The translations under genes and the position numbers were made by a program. Below are positions 10,131-21,912 of a DNA stretch of 64,000 bases, in pieces; the first letter of the stretch is position 1, and each line of letters starts with the position of its first letter. This DNA comes from Nitrospiraceae bacterium (lineage in GTDB: Bacteria; Nitrospirota; Nitrospiria; Nitrospirales; Nitrospiraceae), in assembly GCA_919902665.1 (NCBI GenBank), contig CAKKRK010000154.1, positions 1-64,000 of the forward strand, written 5' to 3'. Under the pieces are notes generated by a model. The model searched no databases. It was not told the DNA's origin and saw nothing but the letters and a program-made list of their open reading frames with translations.

Positions 10131-10595
10131 ATGTCGATAGGTTCAGTCTCTTATACGCAGAGTTCCGTCGCTGACCGGACGAAGATGAAATCTATTCGCG
10201 TGCTTCTGGTGGACGACCACTTCCTCGTCCGTCAAGGATTACGGAAGTATTTGAGCCATCACCTCGACATTGAATTGGTGGGTGAGGCCAGGGATGGGGA
10301 AGAGGCGGTGAAGCTGACAGACCTGCTCAAGCCCGATGTCGTGGTGATGGACATTCACATGCCGAGAATGAACGGTATTGAAGCGACAGAATCCATCATG
10401 CAAAAGCATCCACACCTACAGGTCATTGGCCTCTCATTTTACGTCGGAAGTGGAAATCGAGAAGCATTCTTGGATGCCGGTGCCTGCCTGTTGCTCGACA
10501 AGGGAACGGCGCATACACATCTGCCCCATGCGATTTATCAGGCGGTCGACAAGAGTCTCGATGCTGGCTTGCTCGGTCACCGATCCCTCGCATAG
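10131..10595 (+). CDS. Stand-alone receiver-domain response regulator
   Basis: IRVLLVDDHFLVRQGLRKYL...VVVMDIHMPRMNGIEATE; ORF stops after the receiver with no HTH. Confidence 0.85.
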   Translation: MSIGSVSYTQSSVADRTKMKSIRVLLVDDHFLVRQGLRKYLSHHLDIELVGEARDGEEAVKLTDLLKPDVVVMDIHMPRMNGIEATESIMQKHPHLQVIGLSFYVGSGNREAFLDAGACLLLDKGTAHTHLPHAIYQAVDKSLDAGLLGHRSLA

Positions 10596-11091
10596 CGGAA
10601 GAGCCGCCAAAAGGGCGCGCACAATTCTCCTCCAACTCCACACATCTATCCCTTGACCTGTTGTCTTCTGCGACAGTGGTGGGTTTCTCTCTGTCGCACA
10701 TTTCCCCTTGCGCTCAGGCCTACCGCGCTCTGTTGTTGCTCAACTCATGAACGTTCAGCTCCAAAGTCACTCTATCGACCCAACTCTCTGACCGCTCTTC
10801 TCTCTGCACCAACTAGATCTCCGGGTAATCCTCGGAAGCATGGAATGTAACCATGATATCGTTCATGGGAATAGGACGGCTCCACCTAGTCACAGGATGC
10901 ATCCCTTTTCTCGCCCCAGCGCACTCATTTGTGCAATCTTCACAGAGGTTGCTGCTGGGGAGGAGCGTGGGGCCAATCCACCTGCACGGAAGCTCAGTCT
11001 ACGTGATGCCATCAATGTTACCTGCGGGTGTTGGGAGTATCGATATCGCAGTTGAAGCAGGTACTGTATAGACTAGGCATCGAGGATAACC

Positions 11092-12294
11092 ATGCCACAG
11101 CTTGATCCTATCGGCTCGATTTTGGTGATCAATGGAGGATCATCGACGCTCAAGTTTGCGCTCTTTCGCATCGGGACGGCTCCAGTTCGTGAGCTGACGG
11201 GTTCGATCGATCGCATCGGATCACCGGAAGCAACACTGAGATGGGCGCCTGAGGGAGCCGACACCATTGGGCCTCAGTCGGTAGACGCTCCGAACCATGC
11301 TGCCTGCATTGAGCTCCTGCTAACCTGTATCGCCGACCGGGTGAGACACTGTCCAGTGGTCGCGATCGGACATCGGGTCGTGCATGGTGGCCAGCACTAT
11401 CGTGCTCCACAACCACTGACGCCGGCTGTGATGGACGAGCTGCAGCGATTGAGTTCCAACGATCCAGAACATCTCCCGGGTGAGATCGAATTAATCCGGT
11501 GGTTTGCGCAACGGTACCCTCATCTCCCGCAAGTCGCCTGCTTTGACACGGCATTTCACCGCGACATGCCACGTGTGGCTCGTCTCTTCTCGATTCCCCG
11601 GCGGTATGAAAAGTTGGGTCTTCAACGATACGGATTTCATGGCCTGTCCTATGCCTTTCTCATGAGAGAACTAGAGCGGGTCGGTGCGCCACACGAAGTC
11701 AGCGGTCGCGTCATCATGGCCCATCTTGGCAATGGCGCGAGCATGGCGGCGGTCAAAAATGGACGAGCGATCGACACGACCATGGGTTTTACGCCGACCT
11801 CCGGCCTGCCGATGAGCCGCCGATCGGGGGATCTCGACCCTGGCCTTGTGTCCTATCTGGCTCGGACGGAAGGCATGACCGTAAATCGGTTCCATCGGAT
11901 GGTCAACGCCGAGTCTGGCTTGCTCGGGGTCTCGGAGACCAGTTCCGATATGCGCGATCTCCTTAAGGAGGAACAGAACGATGCGAGAGCAGCCGAGGCG
12001 GTCGCGCTGTTTTGTTATCACGCGAAAAAAGCCATCGGTTCATTGGCTGCGGCCTTGGGCGGCTTGGATACACTGGTATTCAGTGCGGGTATTGGAGAAC
12101 ACTCGCCGACCGTACGAGTGAGGATCTGTGAAGGATTGGAATTTCTCGGTATCGTCATCGATTCTGCGCGCAACGAGGCTGGCGGGGCCGTGATTTCTAG
12201 CGAAGGCAGTAGGGTGACTGTGCGAGTCATTCATACGGATGAAGAAAGTGAGATTGCCCGGTCCGTGCTGGAGATGATCGGAGCCGAGTCGTGA
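11092..12294 (+). CDS. ackA: Acetate kinase
   Basis: ILVINGGSSTLKFALF, HRVVHGG, MAHLGNGASMAAVKNGRAIDTTMGFTPTSGLPMSRRSGDLDPG, GGLDTLVFSAGIGEHS. Confidence 0.96.
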   Translation: MPQLDPIGSILVINGGSSTLKFALFRIGTAPVRELTGSIDRIGSPEATLRWAPEGADTIGPQSVDAPNHAACIELLLTCIADRVRHCPVVAIGHRVVHGGQHYRAPQPLTPAVMDELQRLSSNDPEHLPGEIELIRWFAQRYPHLPQVACFDTAFHRDMPRVARLFSIPRRYEKLGLQRYGFHGLSYAFLMRELERVGAPHEVSGRVIMAHLGNGASMAAVKNGRAIDTTMGFTPTSGLPMSRRSGDLDPGLVSYLARTEGMTVNRFHRMVNAESGLLGVSETSSDMRDLLKEEQNDARAAEAVALFCYHAKKAIGSLAAALGGLDTLVFSAGIGEHSPTVRVRICEGLEFLGIVIDSARNEAGGAVISSEGSRVTVRVIHTDEESEIARSVLEMIGAES

Positions 12295-12314
12295 CGAAGC
12301 AGTAGGAGGGGACG

Positions 12315-14714
12315 ATGCAACGAACAGAGCCGAAGATGTTGAATCAGGACCAACTAAAGAAATTGGACGCTTATTGGCGAGCGGCCAATTATCTGTCGGT
12401 CGGACAGATCTATCTCTACGACAACCCGTTACTAAAGAAACCGCTCGCGCGGACTCATATCAAGCCACGCCTGCTCGGCCATTGGGGCACGACACCGGGC
12501 TTGAATTTTATCTATGCGCACCTCAACCGCATCATCACGCAACACGATCTGAACATGATCTATATCGCCGGGCCTGGCCACGGAGGGCCGGGGCTGGTTG
12601 CCAATGCCTACCTCGAAGGGACCTACAGCGAAGTCTATCCGGATGTGTCGCAAGACGAACAGGGCCTGAAACGGTTGTTCAAACAGTTTTCGTTTCCCGG
12701 TGGTATTCCCAGCCATGTGGCGCCGGAGACGCCTGGTTCCATTCACGAGGGTGGTGAATTGGGCTACTCCCTCTCGCATGCCTATGGGGCAGTGTTCGAT
12801 AATCCTGATCTGATCGCGGCCTGCGTAGTGGGAGATGGCGAAGCGGAAACCGGCCCGCTCGCCACCAGCTGGCATTCCAACAAATTCCTCAACCCCGTCA
12901 CTGACGGTGTGGTCCTGCCCATTCTCCATTTGAACGGCTACAAGATTGCCAATCCTACAGTCCTGGCCCGGATTAGCCACGGCGAGCTGGAGCAACTGTT
13001 CCGAGGCTATGGGTATATCCCCTATTTCGTCGAAGGCCACGATCCGCGGACGATGCATCGGCTCATGGCAACCACACTCGATACGGTTGTGAAGGACATT
13101 CAACGGATCAAGGCGGATGCGTGCAGACAAGGTATTACACGAAGGCCGCTCTGGCCCATGATTGTGCTCCGAACACCCAAAGGCTGGACCTGTCCTCCAC
13201 AGATCGACGGGAAGCGGACTGAGGGTTACTGGCGTTCGCATCAGGTTCCCATGAGCGACATGGACAAGCCGGCACATGTGAAGATTCTTGAACAGTGGAT
13301 GAAGAGCTACAAGCCTCAGGAACTGTTTGACAAGTCCGGGCGATTCAAGCCCGAACTCGCCGAACTGGCGCCCAAGGGGGATCGGCGCATGAGTGCCAAT
13401 CCTCACGCAAACGGTGGGCTGCTGTTGAAAGATTTGCGGCTGCCGGATTTTCGTCGGTACGCTGTCGCGGTGAAAAGGCCTGGTGCCGTTGAAGCCGAGG
13501 CGACCCGCATCATGGGAGCGTTTCTACGGGACACGATGAAGATCAATATGGAGCACCGGAACTTCCGTCTCTTCAGTCCAGATGAGAACAATTCCAACCG
13601 TTGGCAAGACGTCTTGGATATCACCAACCGTGCCTGGATGGCAGAACGCCAGCCCTACGACGACCACCTGGCACCGGACGGTCGGGTGATGGAGATGCTC
13701 AGTGAGCACCAGTGTCAGGGGTGGCTGGAAGGCTATCTGTTGACGGGCCGGCACGGATTCTTTTCCTGCTATGAGGCCTTCATCCACATCATCGACTCGA
13801 TGTTCAATCAACATGCCAAATGGCTCAAGGTCTGCAACCACATCCCGTGGCGACGACCGATTGCCTCGCTGAATTATTTGTTGTCCTCCCATGTCTGGCG
13901 GCAGGATCACAATGGCTTCAGCCATCAAGATCCTGGGTTTATCGATCACGTGGTCAACAAGAAAGCCGAGGTGATCCGGGTCTATTTGCCACCCGATGCC
14001 AATACGTTGCTGTCTGTCACCGACCACTGCCTACGCAGTCGCAACCATGTGAACGTCATCGTGGCCGGCAAGCAGTCGGCGCCGCAATGGCTCGACATGG
14101 ATGCTGCAGTGAAGCATTGCACAGCCGGCATCGGCATTTGGGAATGGGCGAGTAACGATCGGAATAGTGAACCGGACGTGGTCATGGCCTGTTGCGGCGA
14201 TGTGCCCACGCTGGAAACGCTGGCGGCCGTCTCCTTACTGCGGACGTATCTGCCGAACGTGAGGGTAAGGGTGGTCAACGTGGTGGATCTGATGAAACTA
14301 CAACCATCCGCTGAACATCCGAACGGATTGTCCGACAAGGACTTCGATGCCTTGTTCACGACGGACAAGCCGGTCATCTTCGCGTTCCACGGCTACCCGT
14401 GGCTGATCCACCGGCTCACCTACCGACGGACGAATCACAAGAACCTGCATGTGCGCGGGTACAAAGAAGAAGGGACTACGTCAACCCCGTTCGATATGGT
14501 GGTGATGAATGATCTCGACCGGTTTCATCTGGTCGCCGATGTCATCGACCGGATCCCACTACGCGGCTCGCGGGCCGACTATGCCAAGCAGGCCCTCCGC
14601 GACAAGCGCATCGAACATAAACAGTACATTGCCGAACATGGAGAGGACATGCCGGAGATCCGTGAATGGAAGTGGAACTGGAGCCAGAAACCTGTGCGAG
14701 GGACGCGCGGATAA
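12315..14714 (+). CDS. xfp: Xylulose-5-phosphate/fructose-6-phosphate phosphoketolase
   Basis: [65 protein letters not shown]. Confidence 0.96.
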   Translation: MQRTEPKMLNQDQLKKLDAYWRAANYLSVGQIYLYDNPLLKKPLARTHIKPRLLGHWGTTPGLNFIYAHLNRIITQHDLNMIYIAGPGHGGPGLVANAYLEGTYSEVYPDVSQDEQGLKRLFKQFSFPGGIPSHVAPETPGSIHEGGELGYSLSHAYGAVFDNPDLIAACVVGDGEAETGPLATSWHSNKFLNPVTDGVVLPILHLNGYKIANPTVLARISHGELEQLFRGYGYIPYFVEGHDPRTMHRLMATTLDTVVKDIQRIKADACRQGITRRPLWPMIVLRTPKGWTCPPQIDGKRTEGYWRSHQVPMSDMDKPAHVKILEQWMKSYKPQELFDKSGRFKPELAELAPKGDRRMSANPHANGGLLLKDLRLPDFRRYAVAVKRPGAVEAEATRIMGAFLRDTMKINMEHRNFRLFSPDENNSNRWQDVLDITNRAWMAERQPYDDHLAPDGRVMEMLSEHQCQGWLEGYLLTGRHGFFSCYEAFIHIIDSMFNQHAKWLKVCNHIPWRRPIASLNYLLSSHVWRQDHNGFSHQDPGFIDHVVNKKAEVIRVYLPPDANTLLSVTDHCLRSRNHVNVIVAGKQSAPQWLDMDAAVKHCTAGIGIWEWASNDRNSEPDVVMACCGDVPTLETLAAVSLLRTYLPNVRVRVVNVVDLMKLQPSAEHPNGLSDKDFDALFTTDKPVIFAFHGYPWLIHRLTYRRTNHKNLHVRGYKEEGTTSTPFDMVVMNDLDRFHLVADVIDRIPLRGSRADYAKQALRDKRIEHKQYIAEHGEDMPEIREWKWNWSQKPVRGTRG

Positions 14715-14882
14715 ACAGTGAACGGCTCCCGGACGGACACAACTTGCCGTGCATAGGAGCGTGACTCCGGCCGATGATGCTTCTCGATCTCTATGAATTT
14801 CCTCCCACAATATGATATCGAAGGGACCCTATGAAGGGTGTCCAGCTCGCTTCATACAAACATGCCAAAGGAGAGGAAAGGT

Positions 14883-15854
14883 ATGGGCCGGAGGGTGTTG
14901 TTTTGCGTTCGTTGGATTATCGGAGCATTTTCTCTTATGGTTCTGCTGGTAGGACCAGCCTATGCGGATGATTCAGATAACAAGAAGCCGGATGATCTGA
15001 AGCCGAAGGAGCTGCTCGATTGTCGGTATGGGCAAGCCTATGAGAAAACCGATGGTGAAACCATTGGAGAGGCCTTTCCTTCCGACGACGTCTTCCGTCC
15101 CCTGCTGGCGGATCCCAAGCAGCCGCAGTTCTTTGCGACCTGGCGAGCGACGCGATCGCGTACTGACCGCACCTCCTCCAACATTGGGTCCGTGGCGATC
15201 GGAGAAAACTTCGGCTTTTATACGAGGCGGGAAGGATGCAATGGGTGGCAGATCAGCCTGCTCACCGGCATTTTTGCTCAATTCGACTTAGATGAAAAGA
15301 ACGCCCAATTGATCAACACGGACTTTAATGTCGGGATCCCGATTACATGGCGCTCTGGAAATTGGTCCGCACGATTGCGCTATTATCACCAAAGCAGCCA
15401 CATCGGCGACGAATTCTTGGCGGCCAATCCAGGGTTCAAATCGATTACCTTTATTCTTGAGGAAGTGGACGCGATTCTTTCCTATGAATACCGATGGCTA
15501 CGTCTCTATGGAGGAGGCGGGTATCTCGTGCACCGCGAACCAGCAACGTTCGACCGAGGGAAGATCCAGTGGGGATTTGAAGCGAGGGCGCCGTCGATTC
15601 GGACACGGATCTTGGGATCGTTCCTCGACCGGTTGGTCGTCACGCCCGTGCTGTCTGCAGATTTCAAGTCGACCCAGGCACATGAGTGGATCATCGATAC
15701 CAATGTGCTCGGCGGATTCGAATGGTCCCGGACGGGCTCCTTTCGTCGTTTTCGGATCATGGCAACGTATTTCCACGGTTATAATCCCTATGGGCTGTTT
15801 GCGATCAACCAGAAGATCGAATCGATAGGGCTTGGGGCCTACTTCATGTTTTAG
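14883..15854 (+). CDS. DUF1207-like outer membrane protein
   Basis: Signal peptide, beta-strand-rich body ending FMF; FPSDDVFRPLLADPKQPQFFA typical of DUF1207. Confidence 0.75.
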   Translation: MGRRVLFCVRWIIGAFSLMVLLVGPAYADDSDNKKPDDLKPKELLDCRYGQAYEKTDGETIGEAFPSDDVFRPLLADPKQPQFFATWRATRSRTDRTSSNIGSVAIGENFGFYTRREGCNGWQISLLTGIFAQFDLDEKNAQLINTDFNVGIPITWRSGNWSARLRYYHQSSHIGDEFLAANPGFKSITFILEEVDAILSYEYRWLRLYGGGGYLVHREPATFDRGKIQWGFEARAPSIRTRILGSFLDRLVVTPVLSADFKSTQAHEWIIDTNVLGGFEWSRTGSFRRFRIMATYFHGYNPYGLFAINQKIESIGLGAYFMF

Positions 15855-15898
15855 CGGCTCTCAGGTCGCGACCCCCATATTCTTGAAAAGGAGCGAGA

Positions 15899-17704
15899 AT
15901 GATGAATAAAACAACCTCCTTTTCCATTTGGTACGTGCTCCTCGCCATCATGGCCGTGGTGCTCGTACATGATTTCATTCTAGCCCTGAATAAGGTCGAA
16001 GAGCTCCCCTACAGTCAGTTTAAGAGTTTGGTGGTGACCGGGAAAGTGGCGGAAGTCTCCGTAACCAGCCACATCCTGACCGGCAAGTTGAAGGCCGAAG
16101 GCGAATCCAAGGAGCAGAAAGCCTTTACGACCGTGCGCGTCGACGATCCGGACCTGGTCCGCGAACTCAACCAACATGGGGTTACGTTCACCGGTGTCAT
16201 TGAATCCACGTTTTGGCGCGACCTTCTATCCTGGGTGATCCCGGTCGCCCTGTTCGGGGGCATCTGGTTCTTCATCTTTCGCCGGTTTGGCCAGGCCCAA
16301 GGCGGCTTCATGCAGGTGGGGCAATCCAAAGCGAAGATCTACGTGGAGAAGGACATTAAGGTCACGTTCGCGGATGTCGCCGGGGTGGACGAAGCCAAAG
16401 AAGAACTGGGTGAGGTGATCGAGTTCCTGAAGACGCCGGAGAAGTTCACCAAACTTGGCGGCAAGATTCCCAAGGGCATACTCCTGGTCGGTCCACCCGG
16501 GACCGGCAAGACGTTGCTGGCTCGTGCGGTGGCCGGTGAGGCCGGGGTGACGTTCTTCAGCATCAGCGGCTCGGAGTTCGTCGAAATGTTCGTCGGGGTC
16601 GGGGCGGCCCGGGTCCGTGATCTCTTCGATCAGGCCAAACTGAAAGCCCCCTGCATTATTTTCATCGATGAGTTGGATGCGCTCGGAAAAGCCCGTGGCG
16701 CGGGGCCCATGGGGCATGAGGAGCGGGAGCAAACGCTCAATCAGCTGCTGGTCGAGATGGACGGCTTTGATCCTCGCATCGGCGTCATTCTCATGGCTGC
16801 GACCAATCGCCCCGAGATTCTTGATCCCGCGTTGCTGCGTGCCGGCCGATTCGATCGTCATGTGGTGGTGGACCGTCCGGACAAGATCGGTCGCCTTGCC
16901 ATTCTTCGTGTGCATGCCAAACAGGTGACACTGGGCCCCGACGCGGATCTGGAAAACATCGCTGCGATGACGCCCGGGTTCTCCGGAGCAGATTTGGCCA
17001 ACATCATCAATGAGGCGGCGTTGCTGGCGGTGCGGCGCGGCAAGGATCAGGTCGGTTTTTCTGAATTGCAGGAGGCGGTCGAGCGAGTCATTGCCGGTTT
17101 GGAGAAGAAGAACCGCGTCTTGAATAAGATGGAGAAGGAGCGGGTGGCCTACCATGAGACGGGCCATGCCCTCGTCGCCATGTCTTTGCCGGGGATGGAT
17201 CAGGTACAGAAGATCTCGATCATTCCGCGCGGTGTGGCGGCTCTCGGCTATACCTTACAGCTTCCGACAGAAGACCGGTTTCTGATGACGAAATCGGAAT
17301 TGGAGAATAAGGTCGCTGTGTTGCTCGGTGGGCGGATTGCTGAAGAAACAATTTTTGGGGAAGCCTCCACGGGGGCGCAGAATGATCTACTCAAGGCTAC
17401 CGACATTGCGAAAAGTATGGTGAAGGCTTATGGAATGAGCGAGAAGCTCGGTACTATCAGCTTGGAGCGAGAACGACAGTCTCAATTCCTCCAACTTCCG
17501 GTTGCGTCGGAACGAGGGGACTACTCCGAAGAGACTGCGCGTGAAATCGATTGTGAAGTGAGGCGGATCATTGACGAGCAGTACGGACGGGTGAAGTCCT
17601 TGCTGGAGGAGAACAAAGCCGCTCTGCAACAGGGGGCCACACTGTTGTTGGAACGCGAGGTGATTACAGGGGCTGAGCTGAAAGCTATTATGGGGAAGCT
17701 GTGA
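15899..17704 (+). CDS. ftsH: ATP-dependent zinc metalloprotease FtsH
   Basis: [44 protein letters not shown] zinc motif. Confidence 0.96.
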   Translation: MMNKTTSFSIWYVLLAIMAVVLVHDFILALNKVEELPYSQFKSLVVTGKVAEVSVTSHILTGKLKAEGESKEQKAFTTVRVDDPDLVRELNQHGVTFTGVIESTFWRDLLSWVIPVALFGGIWFFIFRRFGQAQGGFMQVGQSKAKIYVEKDIKVTFADVAGVDEAKEELGEVIEFLKTPEKFTKLGGKIPKGILLVGPPGTGKTLLARAVAGEAGVTFFSISGSEFVEMFVGVGAARVRDLFDQAKLKAPCIIFIDELDALGKARGAGPMGHEEREQTLNQLLVEMDGFDPRIGVILMAATNRPEILDPALLRAGRFDRHVVVDRPDKIGRLAILRVHAKQVTLGPDADLENIAAMTPGFSGADLANIINEAALLAVRRGKDQVGFSELQEAVERVIAGLEKKNRVLNKMEKERVAYHETGHALVAMSLPGMDQVQKISIIPRGVAALGYTLQLPTEDRFLMTKSELENKVAVLLGGRIAEETIFGEASTGAQNDLLKATDIAKSMVKAYGMSEKLGTISLERERQSQFLQLPVASERGDYSEETAREIDCEVRRIIDEQYGRVKSLLEENKAALQQGATLLLEREVITGAELKAIMGKL

Positions 17705-17799
17705 GCGGACGTGATGGCCTTCTTGTGGTTTTCAGGCAATGGTCATCATGAGGCATGGCATTATGTGTGACGGCGTGACGAGTCGAAGCGACTGACGGA

Positions 17800-18921
17800 G
17801 TGAAGCCGGTGGAACAACAGGCAACGATCTCTGTCGAGGACAATGTGATTCACTGCCGGGGGTCTTGGACTCTTCCAAATTTGTCCCATCTGGAGCGGAA
17901 AGGCCGAGCACTTCGATGGCCTGATACCCCTACCGTCCTCTACGACGCCGGCGAAGTGACGGCCATGGATACGGGCGGCGCGCTCATACTGCAGCGCTGC
18001 ATCGACGGCGTGCGGCACAAGGGGCAGCAGACTGCACTCCAAGGGCTGAAACCTGAATTCGACGAGTTGCTCAGGAAAGTAGAAGTCGAGTGGTCTCGAC
18101 CCGAGGGAAGCGGTGCGGGTCGCGGGATGAGCTGGGTGGAACGTCTCACGCGTGCTGTGCAGTCCCGGCAGGTGTCCACGATTCGTGCGCTCGCATTCGT
18201 CGGAGAAAGCACCATCGCATTCGGTCGAGCACTGATACGGCCACGCTCCATTCGGTGGCGGGCGCTCTTGCGGATCGTGGAAGTGGATGGTGTGCGGGCC
18301 TTGCCGATCACCGGCCTCCTGACGTTTCTGGTCGGTGTCGTGATTGCCTATCAGGGCGCAGAACAACTCCGTAAGTTCGGTACGAACATTTTCATCGTGG
18401 ATCTGGTGGGTATATCCCTGTTGCGAGAAATCGCGCCGTTGATTGTGGCGATCCTCATTGCCGGGCGGTCGGGATCGGCCTATGCTGCCGAGATCGGCAC
18501 GATGAAGGTCACGGAAGAATTGGACGCGGTGCGGACACTGGGTATTTCGCCCATGAACTTGCTCGTGCTGCCGCGAGCGTTTGGCCTGGTCATCGCTCTC
18601 CCTCTGTTGACGGTGTATGCGGATGTCGTGGGCGTATTCGGTGGCATGTTGATCGCGTTGGGGGAACTCAATGTGAGTTTCGTCGAGTTTGTCGCTCGAT
18701 TCGAGGAAGCGGTTCCTGTGCGACACTTGCTGATCGGATTAGGGAAGGCGCCATTCTTTGCGGCGATCATCGCCTTGGTGGGCTGTTATCAAGGATTTCA
18801 GATCAGAGGTGGTGTCGACGACGTTGGCCGACACACCACCATCAGTGTCGTGCAGGGGATTTTTCTCGTAATCGTCTTCGACGCACTCTGCAGTATCTTG
18901 CTCAATTGGTGGGACCTGTAG
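17800..18921 (+). CDS. STAS-MlaE (YrbE-family) ABC lipid transporter permease
   Basis: N-terminal STAS-like region, then MlaE core (GSAYAAEIGTMKVTEELDAVRTLGISPMNLLVLPR). Confidence 0.92.
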   Translation: MKPVEQQATISVEDNVIHCRGSWTLPNLSHLERKGRALRWPDTPTVLYDAGEVTAMDTGGALILQRCIDGVRHKGQQTALQGLKPEFDELLRKVEVEWSRPEGSGAGRGMSWVERLTRAVQSRQVSTIRALAFVGESTIAFGRALIRPRSIRWRALLRIVEVDGVRALPITGLLTFLVGVVIAYQGAEQLRKFGTNIFIVDLVGISLLREIAPLIVAILIAGRSGSAYAAEIGTMKVTEELDAVRTLGISPMNLLVLPRAFGLVIALPLLTVYADVVGVFGGMLIALGELNVSFVEFVARFEEAVPVRHLLIGLGKAPFFAAIIALVGCYQGFQIRGGVDDVGRHTTISVVQGIFLVIVFDALCSILLNWWDL

Positions 18922-18955
18922 CGGCTATACAGACAGATGTGAAGGGTAGTTTCTG

Positions 18956-19765
18956 ATGCCGTCGGCTACGAACATTGAGATACCGGTGATCGACGTGAGC
19001 CACGTGGCGACGAAGTTCGGACAGGCCGTGGTGCATGAAGACGTCACTCTTTCTATTCACCGGGGAGAAATTTTCGCAATTGCTGGTGGCAATGGGTGCG
19101 GCAAGACCACGTTATTACGAGAGATCATCGGTCTGATCACGCCCTCGGCCGGAACGATTAGAATTCTTGGGGTAGACAGTCGGCAGCTCGAAGAGGGCAA
19201 CGGCCGACCGATTCACCGGCGGTTCGGTGTGATGTTCCAGCATGGCGCGTTGTTCAGCTCGTTCACGCTGGCGGAAAATGTTGCCGTGCCGCTGCGCGAG
19301 CATACGACGCTGAGTGAGGCACTAATCCGTGATATTGTCGCTGCCAAGATTGCCATGGTGGGATTACCGTCGGAGAGTGCCGTGAAGTATCCCAACGAAC
19401 TCAGCGGAGGGATGCGAAGAAGAGCTGCGCTGGCCCGAGCGATTGTGATGGATCCGGAATTGTTGTTTCTCGACGAGCCGACCGCTGGGCTCGATCCGAT
19501 CATCGCTGCAGGATTTGATGACCTCGTACTCTCATTGAAAAGTCTCTTGGGGCTGACGGTGGTGATGGTGACACATGATCTGGATTCACTGTGGCGGATC
19601 GCCAATCGTGTGGCAGTGCTCGGTCGCGGAACGGTCCTGGGTATCGGAACCATGCAGGAGTTGTCCCGATCAGACGATCCCATTATCCGTGAATACTTCC
19701 GTGGCCCACGTGGAAGGGCGGCAAGCGAACAGGCGGCGTGGAACCACAATGGGCCGCACACGTGA
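18956..19765 (+). CDS. MlaF-type ABC transporter ATPase
   Basis: Walker A GGNGCGKTTLL, signature NELSGGMRRRAALARA, Walker B ELLFLDEPTAGLDP. Confidence 0.95.
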   Translation: MPSATNIEIPVIDVSHVATKFGQAVVHEDVTLSIHRGEIFAIAGGNGCGKTTLLREIIGLITPSAGTIRILGVDSRQLEEGNGRPIHRRFGVMFQHGALFSSFTLAENVAVPLREHTTLSEALIRDIVAAKIAMVGLPSESAVKYPNELSGGMRRRAALARAIVMDPELLFLDEPTAGLDPIIAAGFDDLVLSLKSLLGLTVVMVTHDLDSLWRIANRVAVLGRGTVLGIGTMQELSRSDDPIIREYFRGPRGRAASEQAAWNHNGPHT

Positions 19766-19840
19766 GGCCCATTGTCAGAGGAACACGGTTCGTCTCTGAA
19801 ATTCGAGCGGCGAGATAGAGACGAATAAAGGCACAAAGAG

Positions 19841-20803
19841 ATGGAACCAAAAGTCAACTATATCTTGGTCGGGTCGTTTGTCGCGTTTCTGGGAGCGGCT
19901 GTCCTAGTCGGCATTTTATGGCTAGGGAAGACCGACTACCGTGGTACATACGACCGATACGAGGCCCATATGAAGGAGTCGGTCGCAGGATTGAGCGTCG
20001 ATTCGACCGTCAAATATCGTGGCGTCGATGTGGGCCGGGTCAAGGCTATTGCCTTGAATCCTAATAATCCGGAGGAAGTTCTGCTGACGATGGACATTGT
20101 GCGCGGAACGCCGATCAAGAACGACACAATCGCCGTACTGGAAACCCAGGGGCTGACCGGGCTAGCCACCATCAATTTGACCGGAGGGAGTCGGGATGCG
20201 CCTTCGTTGCAGGCCCAGGAGGGACAAGCCTATCCGGTCATCAAGACCGGTCCCTCACTCTTTTTCCGCTTGGATGAAGCAGTGTCCCGCTTACTCTCGG
20301 AGGAAGGTCTGGCTCAACTGTTGGTTGATCTTGATTCCGCGGCGAAAGGAGCAGCAAAGGTTCTCGATGAAGACAATCGCATACTGCTGAAGCGGACGAT
20401 CAAGGATGTCTCGGATGTAGCCCAGACCATTGCCACTCACAAGGCTCAGATTGAGCAAAGCTTGAACGGTGCGGCCAGAAGTGCCGACAACCTAGTCAAA
20501 CTCACGACATCACTGAACGAGCAAGTTCCAACTCTGCTCGCCGGTCTCAACAAGAGCGTCGCTGCGTTGGGTACAGCGACAGATGAACTGGCTCAGACCA
20601 GCAAGACCATTGGAACCGTTGTCAATGAAGCCAGACCAGAGCTGCAGCAGTTCACGCGGCGGACTTTGCCTGAAGCCGGGCAGTTGGTCACGGAACTTAG
20701 ACAGCTCACTGGTACACTAAATCGGGTGGCCAGAGAATTGGAACGAGAGCCGAGTTCGCTCGTGTTTGGACGAAAAGCGCCATCTCGCGGACCAGGGGAA
20801 TAA
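19841..20803 (+). CDS. MlaD/MCE-family substrate-binding protein
   Basis: N-terminal TM helix, MCE domain (VAGLSVDSTVKYRGVDVGRVKAI...GLTGLATINLTGG). Confidence 0.94.
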   Translation: MEPKVNYILVGSFVAFLGAAVLVGILWLGKTDYRGTYDRYEAHMKESVAGLSVDSTVKYRGVDVGRVKAIALNPNNPEEVLLTMDIVRGTPIKNDTIAVLETQGLTGLATINLTGGSRDAPSLQAQEGQAYPVIKTGPSLFFRLDEAVSRLLSEEGLAQLLVDLDSAAKGAAKVLDEDNRILLKRTIKDVSDVAQTIATHKAQIEQSLNGAARSADNLVKLTTSLNEQVPTLLAGLNKSVAALGTATDELAQTSKTIGTVVNEARPELQQFTRRTLPEAGQLVTELRQLTGTLNRVARELEREPSSLVFGRKAPSRGPGE

Positions 20804-20874
20804 TCTCAAGAGATGTGACGAAGCGTTTCGGCTGTTTTATTTCTGATAAGGCTTACGGCCGTGAGAGATTACAG

Positions 20875-21507
20875 ATGAGATATTGGTTGGTCCATGCAGC
20901 CTGCGCGCTGCTGATGATGACGGGGACCGGCTGCCCGTCGCTCCGCAGTGGCTCTGAAGCGGTCCACACCTATCAGCTGAGTCTCGATGGGTCGCACAAC
21001 GAGGCTCGTCCTGCCGGCGGGAACGGTCCGGTTTTTCTGGTCAGCACTCCGCAAGCCGAGCCCGGATTTGAGACGCCTCGGATGGTGTATGTCAAGCGAC
21101 CCTATGAGTTGGAATATTTTGCAGCGAATCAATGGGCCGACACACCGGCACGAATGTTCACACCGCTGCTGGTCCAGGCGCTCAATCAAGATGATGCATG
21201 GCGCGCTGTGCTTCCACTGCCGAGCTCGCTCCGCGGAGACTATCGTCTTGATACGCACGGATTTCTGTTACAGCAGGAGTTTCTCCAACAACCTAGTCGC
21301 ATGAGGGTGATGGTTCGGGCGCAGCTGGTCGACCTGAAAGAGTCGACGATCCTGAGCACGCGGGTTTTTGAGATCATAGAGAACGCCACAAGCGAGAATC
21401 CTTATGGGGGTGTCCAAGCCGCCAATCGAGCGGTCGCGGCGCTGCTCGATCAGATGGCCTCGTGGCTTCGGGAATGTGTTCGGCACTCGCCGGAATGCGG
21501 TCGTTAA
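20875..21507 (+). CDS. ABC-type transport auxiliary lipoprotein (PqiC-like)
   Basis: Lipobox MTGTGC; YVKRPYELEYFAANQWADTPARMFTPLLVQAL typical of ABC_trans_aux. Confidence 0.88.
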   Translation: MRYWLVHAACALLMMTGTGCPSLRSGSEAVHTYQLSLDGSHNEARPAGGNGPVFLVSTPQAEPGFETPRMVYVKRPYELEYFAANQWADTPARMFTPLLVQALNQDDAWRAVLPLPSSLRGDYRLDTHGFLLQQEFLQQPSRMRVMVRAQLVDLKESTILSTRVFEIIENATSENPYGGVQAANRAVAALLDQMASWLRECVRHSPECGR

Positions 21508-21543
21508 CGGGGTGCTTGCAAGACCAAAGAGAAAGGGGATGTC

Positions 21544-21894
21544 GTGAAAGGCCCTGGCCTCTCTGTCCTTTGCGTGTTGACGACGGCCTGTTGGCTTGTG
21601 GCTTCGACATCCGACCCCGCCGCGGGTGAGCGCAATCTCGCGAGAGGCAAAAAGCTCTATGAGAACTATTGCTTCGCCTGTCACGGTTCGCAGGGAAAAG
21701 GGGATGGGGTTGTCCAGTTTGATCCCCCGGTGGCGGATTTGACATCGAGCGACGTGCTCGTGAAGCCGGATTCCCGCCTCTTGAAGAGCATCCATGAGGG
21801 ACGACCGAATACAGCCATGGATGCCTGGAAATCTAAATTATCAGACGAGGCCATCCGCGATGTTCTGGCCTATGTTCTGACCTTCCCTCGCTGA
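21544..21894 (+). CDS. Monoheme class I cytochrome c
   Basis: CFACHGSQGKGDG; PNTAMDAWKSKLSDEAIRDVLAYVLTF. Confidence 0.92.
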   Translation: MKGPGLSVLCVLTTACWLVASTSDPAAGERNLARGKKLYENYCFACHGSQGKGDGVVQFDPPVADLTSSDVLVKPDSRLLKSIHEGRPNTAMDAWKSKLSDEAIRDVLAYVLTFPR

Positions 21895-21912
21895 TTGAGC
21901 CGATGAACCAAC

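Noticed and set aside
10653-11071. Small ORFs upstream of ackA
   Set aside because: No conserved-looking sequence or convincing RBS; region has regulatory-like inverted motifs instead.
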